Shown here piece after piece: positions 17,036 through 25,727 of a stretch of 64,000 bases of DNA. The position numbers were made by a program, and so were the translations under genes. The notes under the pieces are model-generated. The model was not told where the DNA came from. It ran no database searches and saw only the letters and a program-made list of their open reading frames with translations. The DNA comes from JAEUPI01 sp963814435. GTDB lineage: Bacteria > Pseudomonadota > Gammaproteobacteria > Burkholderiales > Burkholderiaceae_C. Each line of letters begins with the position of its first letter. Positions within the stretch are counted from its first letter, which is position 1. The stretch is taken from contig CAWFCV010000010.1 of the NCBI GenBank assembly GCA_963814435.1, forward strand, positions 248,001 through 312,000, given 5' to 3'.

Positions 17036-17393
17036 TCAAGCGAGTTGGGCCTTCACCTTCGCCACGATGCTGCCAAAGGCAGCGGGGTCGTTGACGGCGA
17101 GTTCGGCCAGCATCTTGCGATCGATGTCGATCGAGGCCTTCTTCATGCCGGCCATGAACTTGCTGTAGCTCAGGCCGAGCTCGCGGCTGGCGGCATTGAT
17201 GCGGGCGATCCAGAGTTGGCGGAAGACGCGCTTGCGGGTGCGGCGATCGCGGTAGGCGTATTGGCCCGCCTTCATCACCGCTTCTTTGGCGACGCGAAAG
17301 ACGTTCTTGCGGCGACCGCGGTAGCCCTTGGCCAGCGGCGAGGATCTTCTTGTGACGGGCGTGGGCGGTGACGCCACGTTTGACGCGAGGCAT
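17036..17393 (-). CDS. rplT: Ribosomal protein L20 (frameshifted)
   Basis: Large-subunit protein L20, about 119 aa. The N-terminus reads MPRVKRGVTAHARHKKIL and the rest GYRGRRKNVFRVAKEAVMKA, YAYRDRRTRKRVFRQLWIAR and ELGLSYSKFMAGMKKASIDI. A single extra C near 17339 breaks the frame between KKILA and AKGYRGRR. L20 is essential and otherwise perfectly conserved here, so this is strong evidence for a sequencing error. It follows rpmI as part of the infC-rpmI-rplT operon. Confidence 0.93.
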
Positions 17394-17424
17394 GGTTCAG
17401 CTCCTTGTTGGGTGCGTCAGTCGA

Positions 17425-17628
17425 TCACAGACCGGCAAAGGGCATCATCGCAGCGACGTGTCCCATGTTGGTCTCGTGCACGTTGGTCGCACCGCGCAGG
17501 TGGCGCTTGCGGGTCGTGGACTTCTTGGTGAGGATGTGGCGCTTGTACGCCTGACCGCGCTTGACGGTACCCCCCGGACGCACGCGGAACCGCTTGGCCG
17601 CGCTCTTCTTGGTCTTCATCTTGGGCAT
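17425..17628 (-). CDS. rpmI: Ribosomal protein L35
   Basis: A 67-aa, highly basic protein: MPKMKTKKSAAKRFRVRPGG, GTVKRGQAYKRHILTKKSTT and RKRHLRGATNVHETN. Length and sequence match L35. It lies between infC and rplT, the universal order, with an intact frame and the usual ATG start. In many bacteria this operon is autoregulated by L20 binding to the mRNA; I did not identify the operator here. Confidence 0.97.
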   Translation of the reverse strand: MPKMKTKKSAAKRFRVRPGGTVKRGQAYKRHILTKKSTTRKRHLRGATNVHETNMGHVAAMMPFAGL

Positions 17629-17755
17629 GACTGCTCCTTCTACTGTGCTGCCGCAGGCGGATGCAAGGGGCTTGCATCACTTGGTGAAGCCTGCGGTGGC
17701 TTCTCTCCCGACGCCGCGGCGACCCGACCGCGGCGCGGAAAACTCATCTACGCAT

Positions 17756-18307
17756 TCACGACTTCTTCTTCGGCGCCAGCACCATGATCATCTGGCGGCC
17801 CTCGAGCTTGGGCATGTGCTCGACCACCGCCACATCGGCCAATTCATCGCGGATGCGCTCCAGCAGCCGCATGCCGATTTCCTGGTGCGTGATCTCGCGG
17901 CCACGGAACCGCAAGGTCACCTTGCCCTTGTCGCCATCTTCGGCAATGAACCGCCGCAGGTTGCGCATCTTGATCAGGTAGTCGCCCTCGTCGGTGCCCG
18001 GGCGGAACTTGACTTCCTTGACCTCGATGATCTTCTGCTTGGACTTGGCTTCGGCCGCCTTCTTCTGCTCCTGGTACTTGAACTTGCCGTAGTCCATCAA
18101 TCGGCAGACAGGAGGATCGGCGGTCGGTGCAATCTCGACCAGGTCCACGTCGTACTCACCCGACAACCGCAGAGCCTCGATCAGGCTCACGACGCCGAGA
18201 GCTTCGTTCTCGGGGCCATTCAATCGCACCTGCGGTGCGGTGATCTCTCGGTTGAGCCGGTGCTTGCGCTCGGCGTTGGGTGTGCGACGGTCCAGAAATG
18301 TAGCGAT
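17756..18307 (-). CDS. infC: Translation initiation factor IF-3, ATC start
   Basis: IF-3 (183 aa), which keeps ribosomal subunits apart and proofreads start codons. The N-domain has RRTPNAERKHRLNREITAPQ and VRLNGPENEALGVVSLIEAL; the C-domain has KFKYQEQKKAAEAKSKQKI, KFRPGTDEGDYLIKMRNLRR and LRFRGREITHQEIGMRLLER. The first ATG/GTG/TTG in frame (GTG at 18229) would remove the conserved N-terminus. Reading upstream gives an ATC at 18307 preceded by GAAGGGG at a correct distance. A rare AUU/AUC start is the known device by which IF-3 represses its own translation. Confidence 0.9.
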   Translation of the reverse strand: MATFLDRRTPNAERKHRLNREITAPQVRLNGPENEALGVVSLIEALRLSGEYDVDLVEIAPTADPPVCRLMDYGKFKYQEQKKAAEAKSKQKIIEVKEVKFRPGTDEGDYLIKMRNLRRFIAEDGDKGKVTLRFRGREITHQEIGMRLLERIRDELADVAVVEHMPKLEGRQMIMVLAPKKKS

Positions 18308-18377
18308 GGTGTTGACCCCTTCAGCGGCCCCAAGGCAGGAAACAGGCCACAGACAAAATCAAAAGCGCGCCGAAAGC

Positions 18378-20300
18378 TCAGGCCTTACGGGCGATGTCGT
18401 CCGCGATCTTCTGTGAGAAGGCTTCGACGGTCATCACACCGAGGTCCACGTTGCCTCGTGCGCGCACCGAAACGGCCCCGCTTGCCTTTTCCTTGTCGCC
18501 TACGACCAGGATGTACGGAACCTTTTGCATCGAATGCTCGCGGATTTTATAGCTAATTTTCTCGTTCCGCAAATCTGTTTGAACTCTAACCCCTTGTTTT
18601 TGAAGCAATTTCGCCACCGCCTCGGCCCAATCGGCCTGCGCGCCGGTGATCGGCGACACCACCACCTGGCATGGCGGCGAGCCAGGCCGGCAACGCGCCG
18701 GCGTGCTGCTCCAGCAGGATGCCGATGAATCGCTCCAGGCTGCCGACGATGGCCCGGTGCAGCATCACCGGGTGGGCCCGGCCGCTGGACTCGGTGACGT
18801 ATTCGCCGCCCAGGCGTTCGGCCATGTTGAAGTCCACTTGCATCGTTCCGCACTGCCATTGACGGCCGATAGCGTCTTTTAGCGTGTATTCGATCTTCGG
18901 CCCGTAGAAGGCCCCGTCGCCTGGCGACACCTCGAACTCGCAGTTCGATCGTCGCAGCGCCTCCATCAGCGCGAACTCGGCCTTGTCCCACAGCGCATCC
19001 GCGCCGACCCGCTTGTCGGGTCGCGTGGCGACCTTGTAGATGATCTCGTTGAAGCCGAAGTCGCGGTAGACCTTCTGCAGCAGCGCCGTGTAGGCGACGC
19101 ACTCGTCGAGGATCTGGTCCTCGGTGCAGAAGATGTGGCCATCGTCCTGCGTGAAGCCGCGCACCCGCATGATCCCGTGCAGCGCGCCGCTGGGCTCGTT
19201 GCGGTGGCACTGGCCGAACTCGCCATAACGCAGCGGCAGTTCGCGGTAGCTGCGCAACGCCGACTTGAAGATCAGCACGTGGCCGGGACAGTTCATCGGC
19301 TTCAGCGCGTACTCGTGCTTCTCCGACTCGGTGACGAACATGTTGTCGCGGTAGTTGTCCCAGTGGCCCGTCTTCTCCCACAGGCTCTTGTCGAGGATCT
19401 GCGGGCCCTTGACCTCCTGGTAGCCGTTGTCGCGGTAGACCGCGCGCATGTACTGCTCGACCTGCTGCCACACCGTCCAGCCGTTCGGATGCCAGAACAC
19501 CAGGCCCGGCGCCTCCTCCTGCATGTGGAACAGGTCGAGTTCGCGGCCGAGCCGGCGGTGGTCGCGCTTCTCGGCCTCCTCGAGCATCGTCAGGTATTGC
19601 TGCAGGTCCTCCTTGGTCGCCCAGGCCGTGCCGTAGATGCGCTGCAGCTGCTCGTTGGCCTGGTCGCCGCGCCAGTAGGCGCCGGCCACCTTCATCAGCT
19701 TGAAATGCTTGAGCCGCCCCGTGCGCGGCACGTGCGGCCCGCGGCACAGGTCGATGAACTTGCCCTCGCGGTACAGGCCGATCGGCTCTGCCGCCGGAAT
19801 GCTGGCGATGATCTCGGCCTTGTACTTCTCGCCCAAACCGAGGAAGAACTGGACCGCGGCGTCGCGCTGCATTTCCTCGCGCTGCACCGGCTCGTCCGAG
19901 CCTGCGCCAGCTCCGCCATCTTGGCTTCGATGGCCGCGAGATCCTCGGGCGTGAACGGCCGCTTGTAGGCGAAGTCGTAGTAGAAGCCGTTCTCGATCAC
20001 CGGCCCGATCGTCACCTGCGCGTCGGGGAACAGCTCCTTCACCGCGTAGGCCAGCAGGTGCGCCGTCGAGTGGCGGATGATCTCCAGGCCGTCGCGGTCC
20101 TTGTCGGTCACGATCGCCAGCGCAGTGTCGTGTTCGATGCGGTGGCTCGTGTCGACCAGCCGGGCCGACTCGCCGCTGCCGACGCGTCCGGCCAGTGCCG
20201 CCTTCGCAAGGCCCGGGCCGATCGCGGAAGCCACATCGGCCACGGTGGGAGCTTGGTCGAACTGTCGCTTCGAGCCGTCGGGCAGAGAGATCGTGATCAT
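18378..20300 (-). CDS. thrS: Threonyl-tRNA synthetase (frameshifted)
   Basis: ThrS, about 640 aa. It starts MITISLPDGSKRQFDQAPTV (TGS domain), followed by the editing domain with HSTAHLLAYAVKELFPDAQV. The catalytic core is visible in FYGPKIEYTLKDAIGRQWQC, MNCPGHVLIFKSALRSYREL and HRNEPSGALHGIMRVRGFTQ. The anticodon-binding end is in another frame (VVSPITGAQADWAEAVAKLL). Indels lie near 19902 and 18662. The start at 20300 is chosen by family alignment. Upstream sit a leader ORF and a terminator hairpin ending 16 nt before the ATG, pointing to control of thrS. infC follows directly downstream. Confidence 0.95.
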
Positions 20301-20316
20301 GGGCATGCCTGCAAGC

Positions 20317-20346
20317 AAAAGAAAAAGCGCGGTGGGGACCGCGCTT
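20317..20346 (-). terminator. Terminator-type hairpin in the thrS leader
   Basis: A perfect 9-bp stem (AAGCGCGGT / ACCGCGCTT) with a CCCC loop, followed on the minus strand by TTTCTTTT. The U-tract ends only 16 nt before the thrS ATG, too close for a promoter to fit between, so it must lie within the thrS transcript or block transcription into it. This suggests an attenuator rather than a simple operon end. Confidence 0.7.
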
Positions 20347-20364
20347 GATCGTGTGGAGGGGGAT

Positions 20365-20436
20365 TCAGGTGGTCGTGGACGCGCGGCCGTTCAAGCAAAT
20401 GTAGCAGAAGCCGAAAGTTCGCGGTGTCATAACCAT
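20365..20436 (-). CDS. Candidate thrS leader peptide ending in Thr-Thr-Thr
   Basis: A 23-codon ORF beginning MVMTPRTFGFC and ending RASTTT, with five Thr codons of which three are consecutive right before the stop. A GGGGAAAGG Shine-Dalgarno-like sequence precedes the ATG by 4 nt. The terminator hairpin follows 18 nt after the stop codon, then thrS. Leader peptides rich in the regulated amino acid are the hallmark of transcription attenuation. The coupling to Thr is inference. An in-frame ATG further up (20478) is an alternative start. Confidence 0.5.
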   Translation of the reverse strand: MVMTPRTFGFCYICLNGRASTTT

Positions 20437-20489
20437 GATGCCTTTCCCCGGTCCTTGTAGGTCATCGATGACCAGCATTGTAGGCCAGC

Positions 20490-20518
20490 GCGCCGCGGGT
20501 CGGCGAGACCCGCGGCGC
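20490..20518 (-). terminator. Strong hairpin after the lipoprotein gene
   Basis: A perfect 12-bp inverted repeat (GCGCCGCGGGTC / GACCCGCGGCGC) with a 5-nt loop, 16 nt downstream of the lipoprotein stop on the minus strand. It has no T-run, so it may be a 3'-end stabiliser or a Rho-dependent-type end rather than a classical terminator. Confidence 0.5.
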
Positions 20519-20534
20519 TGTCGACTCTGTCGGA

Positions 20535-20796
20535 CTATTGCACTGCCTCGGGTTCGGTGGTGTCGCTGGTGAACATCGAGGCCAGCGCGGTCAGGTCGAT
20601 CGCTTCGCGCGCCTCGCTGAGCAGCTGCGCCAGGGTGGCCAGGTAGCTCACCATGCCGGGTGCGCTTTGCGCGGCCTCGGCCGGAACGGCGGCCAGCGGG
20701 TCGACGAGGGGCGGATGCGTCATTGCCGCCACCACCGCAGCCGGCCAGCACGGCGGCCGTGGTCACGGCGATCAGCAGCTTACGGATCTGCATCAT
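20535..20796 (-). CDS. Small lipoprotein downstream of DUF4331 gene (frameshifted)
   Basis: A small predicted lipoprotein of about 86 aa. It starts MMQIRKLLIAVTTAAVLAGC, a type II signal peptide with lipobox LAGC followed by GGGGND. An indel in the G-rich stretch near 20725 shifts the frame to PPLVDPLAAVPAEAAQSAPG and SYLATLAQLLSEAREAIDLT. A strong AAGGAGGG ribosome-binding site supports the ATG at 20796. It follows the DUF4331 gene by 14 nt and is presumably cotranscribed; it may assist that exported protein. No function is known. Confidence 0.6.
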
Positions 20797-20810
20797 GGTT
20801 TGGCCCTCCT

Positions 20811-22461
20811 TCAGCGGGCGCCGGGTGTCGGCGTGAACAGATACGGGAAGCCGGGCAGCAGCGGCACCACCGCCTGGTCTACCGCGTCGTGCAACGCGGC
20901 CGACGTGGCACCCAGCGGCACCTTGCCGAAGCGGCACTCGGAGCTCAGCGTGGTGGCCGGCGTGCCGGGGATCGTGAAGGTGTTCAGGCCGAGCACGTTG
21001 TTGTTGTCGGCGGGTTGCAGCGCGGCCAGCGAGGCGTTGCTGTTCAGCACGCAAAGACCACCGGCCACGGCGACCAGCGCGATGTCCACCACGTCGTCCT
21101 TCGGGCGACGACCGTTCGGGAAACCCGCGAGATCCACCGCCTGCGACAGGTTGGCAGCACCGCCCACGCGCAGCAGCTCGCCGGCCACGCCGAGCCGGTT
21201 CTGCTGCGCGAAGGGCACCGCGGGGATCGCGGTGTTCAGGCGCAGCATCTCGGCCGGCACCACGTTGGCCGGCTTGTTGACGCCGCCGATGCCGCTCAGG
21301 AACACGTTGGCCAGGTCGGTGCGCGGGAAGTTCGACGGCGCGATCGGCCCCGGCCGGCGTGCCCAGCGCCACCTCGAGCAGGCGCGGCAGGGTCGGATTG
21401 GTCACGTAGCTCGCGAACTGCAGGTCGTCCTTCGGCTTGGAGCTGTTGAAGCGGTCCTTGTCGGGCAGGCCGATCACCACTTCGTTGACCAGCGGATTGC
21501 CCAGGCGCGAGACCTGCACCCACGCGCCACCGGAGATCGCCGTCGTCTGATGGCCCTTCTTCGGCGACGGGTTCAGCAGCGTGCCCTGGCGCAGGCTGGC
21601 CGTCGTCCAGCCGCCGATCACCGGCTCGTTGCCCTGCGTGAGGCAGCTCTTGTGCACCTCCAGCGCCAGCGTGGACACGTTGGCATCGTCGATGATGTTG
21701 GGCGCCGCGTTGATGAGGGCCGGATTGGTGATCACCGACAGCGGCGCGTTGACCAGGTCGAAGATCGTGCCGAGATTGACCGCGAAGGCCTCCTTGCGCT
21801 GGCCGACGAACAACTTGGCCGGCATGTTGCAGCCCGGAATGTTGACGGTGTAGATGTGCTTGGCCGCATAGGCGTCGTAGTCGGGAATGGTCTTGGTGCC
21901 GATGTTGTCCACCGGCTTGTCGAACACCGCGCCGCCGCCGGCCGCGTTGGTGATGGCAGCGCGACCGCCCCCGCGGCGATCGCCGCGCACGATGTCGACG
22001 GTGTAGGTCTCATTGACGTTCAGCGCCGGCGCGTTGCGATCGGTCACCTGGCCGGCCTGGATCAGCGGGATCGCGACGTCGGTGCCGCCGATCGGCAGCG
22101 TGATGCCCTTGAAGTTGTTCTTGAAGCGGAACTGGAAGGTGATGTCTTCCTTCGCGTCGCCGTTGTTGTCGATGTGGATCTCGTACAGCGCATTCGGATC
22201 CATCGAGAAGTAGTTCGGGCCGCCGTAAGGCGCCTGCAATGGCTGGTAATTCGCGATCAGCGTGACGTAGCCCGCGCGCCCGGTCTCGTAGCTCGAGAAC
22301 ATGTAGAAGTCGGTGCCATCGACCTTGGGCTGCGTCGTGATGTACGGCGCTTCGCGGTGGCTGGATGCATGGGCAGGCGAGAACACCGCGCCGGCGGCAG
22401 CGGCCAGCGCGGCCGCTGCGATCGGCAGCAGGCGCGCGCGGGTTGGAGACATCGTGGTCAT
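20811..22461 (-). CDS. DUF4331 family exported protein (frameshifted)
   Basis: A DUF4331 protein of about 550 aa. It has a Sec signal peptide (LLPIAAAALAAAAGAVFSP, cleavage near AHA) and then the family start ASSHREAPYITTQPKVDGTD, followed by FYMFSSYETGRAGYVTLIAN and SMDPNALYEIHIDNNGDAKE. An indel near 21345 shifts the frame; the end reads RPKDDVVDIALVAVAGGLC and PLLPGFPYLFTPTPGA. DUF4331 proteins are periplasmic or outer-surface proteins of unknown biochemical role, often produced with small partner proteins. The ATG at 22461 gives the complete signal peptide. Confidence 0.85.
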
Positions 22462-22648
22462 GTGCAGGATCCTCGAATCAGGGTTGAGCGACGGCCGCCG
22501 ACCATCGATCGACGGCGTTCCGGACATCCCCGCACGCGGTGGCTGGGGCGTCTGAGGCCCTGATACGCCCCGTGCGTGAAATCGGATGCAGGCAGCTAAG
22601 GCAGCGGCTGCGCCTCGCGCAGCGCCGCGGTGGGCATCGGTGATGCGC

Positions 22649-23575
22649 TCAGCCGGCGTCCGCGCGCCGCAATGCCGCGCGCAGTTGGTCGCCCAGTTCC
22701 GGCCGGTCCTTGAACGGGTCGGTGGGGTTGCGCTGCTGCATGATGTCTTCGAGGCGGGTTTGCACCGTGCCCAAGGCCTTCGGGTGGCTGTAGATGTAGA
22801 AGCGCTGGTCGGTCATCGCGTCGAACACGAAGCCGGCCACCTGGGCCGCGCTGACCTTGCCGCTGGTGACCGCCTTCTCGCTCATGGCCTGCGCGATGAG
22901 CTGGCTGCGCGTGGGTTTCGTCCGTGCATCGGCCATCTCCGCCGGCCGGTTGCGATGACTCTGGTGGATGCCGGTGGCGACGAAGAAGGGGCACAACACA
23001 TGGGCATGCACCTGCGTCGTCACCAACGTCAGGTCCTGGTACAGCGTCTCGCTCAGGCTCACCACCGCATGCTTGCTGACGTTGTAGACGCCCATGTTCG
23101 GCGGATTGAGCAGCCCCGCCATCGACGCGGTGTTGACGATGTGCCCCTCGTAGCCCGGGTCGCGCGCGGCTTCGGCCAGCATCAACGGCGTGAACACGCG
23201 CACTCCATGGGCGACGCCCATCACGTTGACGCCGATCACCCACTCCCAGTCCTTCAGCGTGTGTTCCCAGATCAGCCCGCCCGCACCGACGCCGGCATTG
23301 TTGAACACGAAGTGCGGCGTGCCGAAGCGCTTCATCGTGGCCGCGGCCAGTGCCTCGACTTCGGCGGCCTTGGCGATGTCGATGCGAAACGGCAGCACGG
23401 CAGCGCCGATCGACTGGACCTCGCGCGCAGCCAGCTCCAGTGCATCGGGCTGCACGTCGGCCATCACGACGTTCATGCCACGTCGCGCGGCGATGCGCGA
23501 GGCCTCGAGGCCGAAGCCCGACGCGGCGCCGGTGATGACGGCGGTGTCGCCGCGGCCCAGATGGATGTTGCTCAT
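22649..23575 (-). CDS. SDR family NAD(P)-dependent oxidoreductase
   Basis: A 308-aa short-chain dehydrogenase/reductase. Nucleotide-binding motif TGAASGFG near the N-terminus, NNAG motif in FVFNNAGVGAGG, catalytic Ser in HIVNTASMAGLL and YxxxK as YNVSK. The C-terminal extension (IYSHPKALGTVQTRLEDIMQ) is found in SDRs associated with fatty acid or xenobiotic CoA clusters. It is the last gene of the 19-kb minus-strand catabolic cluster, 37 nt after an acyl-CoA dehydrogenase. The substrate is not known; a hydroxyacyl or alcohol substrate is plausible from context. Confidence 0.85.
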   Translation of the reverse strand: MSNIHLGRGDTAVITGAASGFGLEASRIAARRGMNVVMADVQPDALELAAREVQSIGAAVLPFRIDIAKAAEVEALAAATMKRFGTPHFVFNNAGVGAGGLIWEHTLKDWEWVIGVNVMGVAHGVRVFTPLMLAEAARDPGYEGHIVNTASMAGLLNPPNMGVYNVSKHAVVSLSETLYQDLTLVTTQVHAHVLCPFFVATGIHQSHRNRPAEMADARTKPTRSQLIAQAMSEKAVTSGKVSAAQVAGFVFDAMTDQRFYIYSHPKALGTVQTRLEDIMQQRNPTDPFKDRPELGDQLRAALRRADAG

Positions 23576-23612
23576 GATGATCCTTGATTCTGAAATGCGA
23601 TCGAGTCGTTTA

Positions 23613-25277
23613 TCAGAGCACGCCCGGCATGGCGCGCCGGATCAGATCGTCCAACGGCGCGCCGGCGCGCAGCAGGCCGAATGCGCCGCCGCCGCCCGGC
23701 TCGTCCAGCCGCGAATCGCAGAAGGTGTCGAACACCTCGGCCGGCGCATGCTGCCGCAACAGCGCCGCCTGCACACCCAGCGCCACGTCGCGTGCCAGGC
23801 GTCGCGCGTCGACTTCTTCGCGCACGCCGTCGACGCGACCGGGCAGCGCGGCCACCAGGCGATCGAACGCCGCGTGCGCGCCACGCGCCGGGGCCAGCTC
23901 GTGCATCAGCGCATCGGCCACCGGGCCGGTGCGCAGCGCCCGCAGCAGGTCCAGCGCCATGATGTTGCCGGCGCCCTCCCAGATCGAGTTGAGCGGCATC
24001 TCGCGGTAGATGCGCGCCATCGCACCCTCGCCCTGTTCCTCGACGTAACCGTTGCCGCCCAGGCATTCCATGGCCTCCTGGCCGAACAGGCTGCCGCGCT
24101 TGCAGATCCAGAATTTTGCAATCGGTGTCAGCACGCGCCGCATCAGGGCCTCGTGTCCGCTCGGGTCCTGTGCATTCTCGGAGCGGTCGACGGCTCGCGC
24201 CAGCCGCAGCGCGAGCGCCGTCGCCGCTTCGCTTTCCAGGGCCAGGTCGGCCAGCACGTTCTTCATCATCGGCTGCTCGATCAGGCGCGCACCGAAAGCC
24301 TTGCGCTGTGCGGTGTGGTGCAGCGACAGCGCCAGCGCGTGGCGCATCAGGCCGGCGGTGCCGAGCGCGCAATCGAGCCGCGTGATCGCGCCCATGGCCA
24401 GGATCTGCGGCACACCACGGCCCTCGTCGCCGACCAGCCAGGCGGTCGAACGGTCGAACTCGATCTCGGAACTCGCGTTGGCATGGTTGCCCATCTTGTG
24501 CTTCAGGCGCTGGATGCGCAGCACGTTGGTCGAACCATCGGGCAGCCAGCGCGGCAGGAAGAAGCAGCTCAAGCCCCCAGGGGCCTGCGCCAGCACCAGG
24601 AAGGCGTCGCACATCGGCGCCGACATGAACCACTTGTGGCCGGTGATCGCATAGCGCCGGCCCCAGCCGTCGTCGCCCAGGTGTTCGGCGCGCGTGGTGT
24701 TGGAGCGCACGTCGGAGCCGCCCTGCTTCTCGGTCATGCCCATGCCGAGCGTGACCGCGGTTTTCTGCGCGAACGGCGCGAAGCGCGGGTCGTACTGGGT
24801 GGACACGATGCGCGATTGCCAGGCCGCATACAGGCCGGCATTGGCGCGCAGCGCCGGCGTCACCGCATAGCTCATCGACACCGGGCACAACACCGACGGC
24901 TCGGCCTGCGTCGACACGATGAAGGCCGCGGCCCGCTCCACGTGCGCACCGGACGGCCGCGACCACGGCGTGCCGTGCAGCCCGTGGCGCAGCGCGGCGC
25001 CGAGCAGCACGTGGTAGCTGGGATGGAACTCGACCTGATCGATGCGGTGCCCGAAGCGGTCGTGCGCATGCAGCACCGGGCTGTGGTGGTTGGCCAGCCG
25101 CGCGTGCGTCACCGTGCTCGCCGAGCCGGCTTCGGCGCCCAGCGCCGAGAAGCGGGCGGCGTCGAAACTCGGCAGGTTGAAGCACAGCGCATCGCGCAGC
25201 CCGGCATCGGTGTCGAACAGGTTGACATCGACGAACGGCGTGCTCTGGTTCAGGACTTCGTGCGTGACGTGGCTCAT
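23613..25277 (-). CDS. Acyl-CoA dehydrogenase, AidB-like
   Basis: A 554-aa FAD-dependent acyl-CoA dehydrogenase of the AidB-like subgroup, with the extended N-terminus typical of it (HEVLNQSTPFVDVNLFDTDA). Motifs include MGMTEKQGGSDVRSNTTRAE, GHKWFMSAPMCDAFLVLAQA, FGARLIEQPMMKNVLADLAL and the C-terminal catalytic region IWEGAGNIMALDLLRALRTG. The upstream in-frame extension is rejected because it overlaps the acetyltransferase gene; the ATG at 25277 overlaps that gene's stop by 4 nt. AidB itself is linked to alkylation damage in E. coli, but in this catabolic cluster an acyl-CoA role is more likely. Confidence 0.88.
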   Translation of the reverse strand: MSHVTHEVLNQSTPFVDVNLFDTDAGLRDALCFNLPSFDAARFSALGAEAGSASTVTHARLANHHSPVLHAHDRFGHRIDQVEFHPSYHVLLGAALRHGLHGTPWSRPSGAHVERAAAFIVSTQAEPSVLCPVSMSYAVTPALRANAGLYAAWQSRIVSTQYDPRFAPFAQKTAVTLGMGMTEKQGGSDVRSNTTRAEHLGDDGWGRRYAITGHKWFMSAPMCDAFLVLAQAPGGLSCFFLPRWLPDGSTNVLRIQRLKHKMGNHANASSEIEFDRSTAWLVGDEGRGVPQILAMGAITRLDCALGTAGLMRHALALSLHHTAQRKAFGARLIEQPMMKNVLADLALESEAATALALRLARAVDRSENAQDPSGHEALMRRVLTPIAKFWICKRGSLFGQEAMECLGGNGYVEEQGEGAMARIYREMPLNSIWEGAGNIMALDLLRALRTGPVADALMHELAPARGAHAAFDRLVAALPGRVDGVREEVDARRLARDVALGVQAALLRQHAPAEVFDTFCDSRLDEPGGGGAFGLLRAGAPLDDLIRRAMPGVL

Positions 25278-25726
25278 GACGCGCTCCTCAACATCTGGAC
25301 ATGCGGGATTCCATCCTCGATGTACTCTGGCGTGACCGGCTCGAAACCATGGCGCTGGTAGAAGCGCTGCAGGTGTGACTGCGCGCTGATGCGATTGGCT
25401 CGCCCCGGCCACGCCTGAGCGCAGCGCGCGACCCCTTCACGCATCAACACGTGGCCGCGTCCTTGGCCGCGAATTGCCGCGTCGACCACGACCCGCCCGA
25501 TCGACGGTTCATCGAACTTCACGCCCGGGTCCACGACACGAAGGTAGGCCAGCAGGTCGCCGCTTTCATTGCGCCCCAGCAAGTGCCAGGCGAATCGGTC
25601 GGCGCCATCGGGATCGAGGTACGGTCCCTGCTCCAGGATGAACGCCCGCGCGCGCAGCGCCAGCATGTCGTAGACGCCGTCTGCACCCAGTTCGGCAAAC
25701 CGCTGCCAGCTCCAGCGCAGGGCCAC
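25274..25726 (-). CDS. GNAT family N-acetyltransferase, ElaA-like
   Basis: A 150-aa acetyltransferase similar to ElaA. It has the ElaA-type N-terminus MLALRARAFILEQGPYLDPD, the strand LLAYLRVVDPGVKFDEPSIG and the acetyl-CoA-binding motif VVVDAAIRGQGRGHVLM (Q/RxxGxG/A), then HLQRFYQRHGFEPVTPEYIE. The substrate is unknown. It overlaps the downstream dehydrogenase start and lies 1 nt from the upstream oxidoreductase stop, so it is part of the operon. Confidence 0.85.
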   Translation of the reverse strand: MALRWSWQRFAELGADGVYDMLALRARAFILEQGPYLDPDGADRFAWHLLGRNESGDLLAYLRVVDPGVKFDEPSIGRVVVDAAIRGQGRGHVLMREGVARCAQAWPGRANRISAQSHLQRFYQRHGFEPVTPEYIEDGIPHVQMLRSAS

Positions 25727-25727
25727 G

